Shown here piece by piece: positions 39,673 to 41,475 of a stretch of 41,475 nt of DNA. Under the pieces are notes generated by a model, which searched no databases, was not told where the DNA came from, and saw only the letters and a list, made by a program, of their open reading frames with translations. The stretch's first letter is position 1, and each line of letters starts with the position of its first letter. Position numbers and translations under genes: made by a program. This DNA comes from JBBSHJ01 sp038253135. Lineage in GTDB: Bacteria; Actinomycetota; Actinomycetes; Mycobacteriales; QHCD01. The stretch covers positions 1 through 41,475 of the forward strand of contig JBBSHJ010000019.1 of the NCBI GenBank assembly GCA_038253135.1, in the 5' to 3' direction.

Positions 39673-40599
39673 GTGCCCATCACACCGACCTCGAAGATCT
39701 GGATGAACGGGACGTTCGTCGACTGGGACGACGCCAAGATCCACATCCTCAACCCCACCCTGCACTACGGCTGGGGGGTCTTTGAAGGTATTCGTTCTTA
39801 CTCCACCTCCCGCGGCGCCGCCGTCTTCCGGCTGACCGACCACATCGCGCGGCTCTACCGGTCGGCCAGGATCTACTTCATGGAGCCGGACTTCACGGCC
39901 GAGCAGGTCGTCGAGGCCACCAAGGAGACCGTGCGGATCAACGACATCGAGTCGTGCTACGTGCGCCCGCTGATGTATCTCGGCTACGGCGAGATGGGGC
40001 TCAATCCGCTGCCGTCGCACACCGAGGTCTCGATTGCCGTCTGGCCATGGGGCGCCTACCTCGGCGACGAGGCCGCCGAGACCGGAGTGCGTGCCGCGAC
40101 CTCGAGCTGGCAGCACATCAACGCCAACTCGATCGCGCCCACCGGCAAGGGCACCGGGCAGTACGTCAACTCCTCGCTGGCCAAGGTGCAGGCTCTCAAA
40201 GCCGGCTATGACGAAGCGATCCTGCTGAGTCCGGCGGGCAACGTCGTGCAGGGGACGGGCGAGAACATCTTCGTCGTCGCCGACCGCACCATCGTGACCC
40301 CGCCGATCCAGGACGGCCTTCTCGCGGGCATCACCCGCGACTCGGTGATGACCATTGCCACGGATCGCGGCTACGACGTCGTCGAGCACTCGCTCGTCCG
40401 CACCGATCTCTACCACGCCGACGAGGCATTCTTCACCGGAACCGCGGCCGAGATGGTGCCATTGACCGAGGTCGACGACCGCGCGGTCGGCACCGGCAGG
40501 GCCGGCCCGATCACCCGCGAGCTGCTGGAGATATTCTCCGGCGTTCTGCACGGCGAGGTCGACCGTTACAAGTCGTGGAACGAGTACGTCGACGAGTGA
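39673..40599 (+). CDS. ilvE: Branched-chain amino acid aminotransferase
   Basis: IlvE transfers the amino group between glutamate and the branched-chain 2-oxo acids, using PLP. The 308-residue class IV aminotransferase is of the short E. coli type: IWMNGTFVDWDDAKIHILNPTLHYGWGVFEGIRSY, the catalytic Lys region GQYVNSSLAKVQALKAGYDEAILL, and the PLP-site block GTGENIFVV ... TGTAAEMVPLTEVDDR. The GTG at 39673 is preceded by CAGGAG about nine bases upstream. It completes the local cluster and appears to have its own promoter with a palindromic site. Confidence 0.95.
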   Translation: MPITPTSKIWMNGTFVDWDDAKIHILNPTLHYGWGVFEGIRSYSTSRGAAVFRLTDHIARLYRSARIYFMEPDFTAEQVVEATKETVRINDIESCYVRPLMYLGYGEMGLNPLPSHTEVSIAVWPWGAYLGDEAAETGVRAATSSWQHINANSIAPTGKGTGQYVNSSLAKVQALKAGYDEAILLSPAGNVVQGTGENIFVVADRTIVTPPIQDGLLAGITRDSVMTIATDRGYDVVEHSLVRTDLYHADEAFFTGTAAEMVPLTEVDDRAVGTGRAGPITRELLEIFSGVLHGEVDRYKSWNEYVDE

Positions 40600-40635
40600 A
40601 CCGTCCCGTCCTCGGTTGCGGGCGACCTAATCGGG

Positions 40636-40664
40636 CTGACATCACACGGCCGAGTCACGACAAT
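40636..40664 (+). promoter_or_regulatory. Probable promoter for a leaderless GNAT message
   Basis: CTGACA (40636-40641) and GACAAT (40659-40664) are spaced by 17 bases, and the -10 ends six bases before the ATG at 40671. No Shine-Dalgarno site is seen. A leaderless transcript is inferred. Confidence 0.4.
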
Positions 40665-40670
40665 AGGGCC

Positions 40671-41333
40671 ATGTCCCGTCACTGGCCGCTTTTCGACCTG
40701 CGGATAACGACCTCACGGCTGCAATTGCGCCTGCCCACCGAAAAGCTGTGCGATCAGCTGGTCGACACGATCCTCGACGGCGTGCACGAGGCCGACCGGA
40801 TGCCGTTCCTGCACCCCTGGACGCGAGCGCCGCGCGCGGAGTTGCCATATAACAGCCTCGCACATTTCTGGCAACAGCTGGCCGGTTTCACCCGCGACGA
40901 CTGGCAGCTGCCCCTCGCGGTCGTCATCGACGGCGTGGCCGTGGGAGTGCAGGGACTGGCCGCCAAGGACCTTCTCCTCGCCCGCGAGGTGCAATCCGGA
41001 TCGTGGCTGGGACTGCGCTATCACGGGCAGGGATACGGCACCGAGATGCGCGCGGCGGCGCTGCACTTCGTCTTCGCCGAGCTCGGCGCGGAAATCGCGA
41101 CCTCGTCGGCCTTCGTGGACAATCCGGCCTCCATCGCGGTCTCGCGGCGCAACGGCTACCAGGACAACGGCACCGCTCGCCGGGTCCGCGACGGAGCGGT
41201 GGTCGAGGAATTACGGCTGCAGCTGACCCGGGAAAACTGGGAGGAGCACCGCGCGGTCGAGGTCGAGGTGACCGGATTCGACCGCTGTCGGCCGCTGTTC
41301 GGATTGCCCGACGCAAGCACGGAGGACCGATGA
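40671..41333 (+). CDS. GNAT family N-acetyltransferase, RimJ/RimL-like (paralogue of the 6724 gene)
   Basis: The 220-residue product has the acetyl-CoA motif GSWLGLRYHGQGYGTEMRAAAL and the segment TSSAFVDNPASIAVSRRNGYQDNG. Its N-terminus WPLFDLRITTSRLQLRLP and DGVHEADRMPFLHPWTR match the paralogue at 6724 block by block. The acceptor is unknown. It overlaps the following SDR gene by four bases (ATGA), which suggests one translational unit. Confidence 0.88.
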   Translation: MSRHWPLFDLRITTSRLQLRLPTEKLCDQLVDTILDGVHEADRMPFLHPWTRAPRAELPYNSLAHFWQQLAGFTRDDWQLPLAVVIDGVAVGVQGLAAKDLLLAREVQSGSWLGLRYHGQGYGTEMRAAALHFVFAELGAEIATSSAFVDNPASIAVSRRNGYQDNGTARRVRDGAVVEELRLQLTRENWEEHRAVEVEVTGFDRCRPLFGLPDASTEDR

Positions 41334-41475
41334 CCGATCACGTCGCCATTGTCACCGGGGCCAATCACGGCATCGGTGCCGGCACGGCGAGGGCACTGGC
41401 GGCCAACGGCGTCGCCGTGCTGAGCACCTACCTGCGGCCGGCCGATCCGCCCGACCCGGCTCAGCGCGAGGAATA
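41330..41475 (+). CDS. SDR family oxidoreductase, N-terminal fragment (runs off window)
   Basis: The first 48 codons are present. They read MTDHVAIVTGANHGIGAGTA then a Rossmann helix and second strand (VAVLSTYLRPAD), the classical short-chain dehydrogenase NAD(P) motif TGxxxGIG. A GGAGG site precedes the ATG by four bases. The active-site YxxxK lies outside the window, so the reaction is unknown. Confidence 0.85.
   Translation, partial: MTDHVAIVTGANHGIGAGTARALAANGVAVLSTYLRPADPPDPAQREE

Overview
The window is chromosomal DNA from a high-GC actinobacterium. The evidence is strong G/C bias at third codon positions, frequent GTG starts, ATGA/GTGA start-stop overlaps, and a set of actinobacterium-typical families: a NirA/SirA-type sulfite reductase with a [4Fe-4S] APS reductase, a DUF3152 metalloprotease-like protein, an SAV_6107-type HEPN protein, an RNHCP protein and an MmpL-type transporter. 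MenA indicates a menaquinone user. Gene content is mostly core metabolism. I see no insertion sequence, phage, CRISPR array, rRNA or tRNA, and I cannot name the genus.

Layout. (1) Positions 1-4432, minus strand: a sulfur-assimilation run, sir, zinc-ribbon protein, cysH, then a YbaK-like deacylase, a GNAT enzyme and the first 15 codons of an FAD-dependent oxidoreductase. Upstream of sir lies a short leader ORF ending in a Cys codon, of the kind found before actinobacterial sulfur genes. A fused siroheme synthase (cysG-like) diverges from it. The GNAT/oxidoreductase junction has been expanded into five 58-bp tandem copies. (2) 5625-8862: DUF3152 protein, a RimJ/L-like GNAT, an ANT-like nucleotidyltransferase, a HEPN protein. 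(3) 8949-11099: ligA. (4) 11106-14811: a PPOX-fold protein and a MarR regulator diverging from an MmpL/RND transporter across a near-perfect operator-like palindrome, then an RNHCP protein. (5) 15038-16657: a VOC protein convergent with menA. (6) 16840-20411: gatC-gatA-small membrane protein-gatB, an overlapping operon for the tRNA-dependent amidotransferase, preceded by a long hairpin and a probable leaderless promoter. (7) 20496-24180: a secreted protein, a broken amidotransferase gene and a three-gene ABC-2 exporter ending in short tandem repeats. (8) 24181-31649: a GlxA-like regulator, a small membrane protein, a luciferase-like oxidoreductase, a tricorn-type protease, a PQQ-type sugar dehydrogenase lipoprotein and a PH-like membrane protein. 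(9) 31763-40599: ilvD, an SDR-like gene, a complete ilvB attenuator (promoter, leaderless 10-aa leader peptide, competing hairpins, intrinsic terminator), ilvB-ilvN-ilvC, leuB and ilvE. (10) 40671-41475: a second GNAT, paralogous to the one at 6724, translationally coupled to a truncated SDR gene.

How the genes fit together. Siroheme made by the fused CysG-like enzyme is the cofactor of the divergent sulfite reductase, which works after APS reductase; the Cys leader offers feedback by cysteine. The ilv/leu cluster covers most steps from pyruvate and 2-oxobutyrate to Val/Ile and one Leu step, with Val-Val-Leu codons in the leader for feedback by the products. The most unusual features are the tandemly repeated gene junction that makes a chain of overlapping 21-codon mini-ORFs, the Cys leader, the long hairpin before gatC, and the palindrome CTAGGACGTCCTAG before ilvE.
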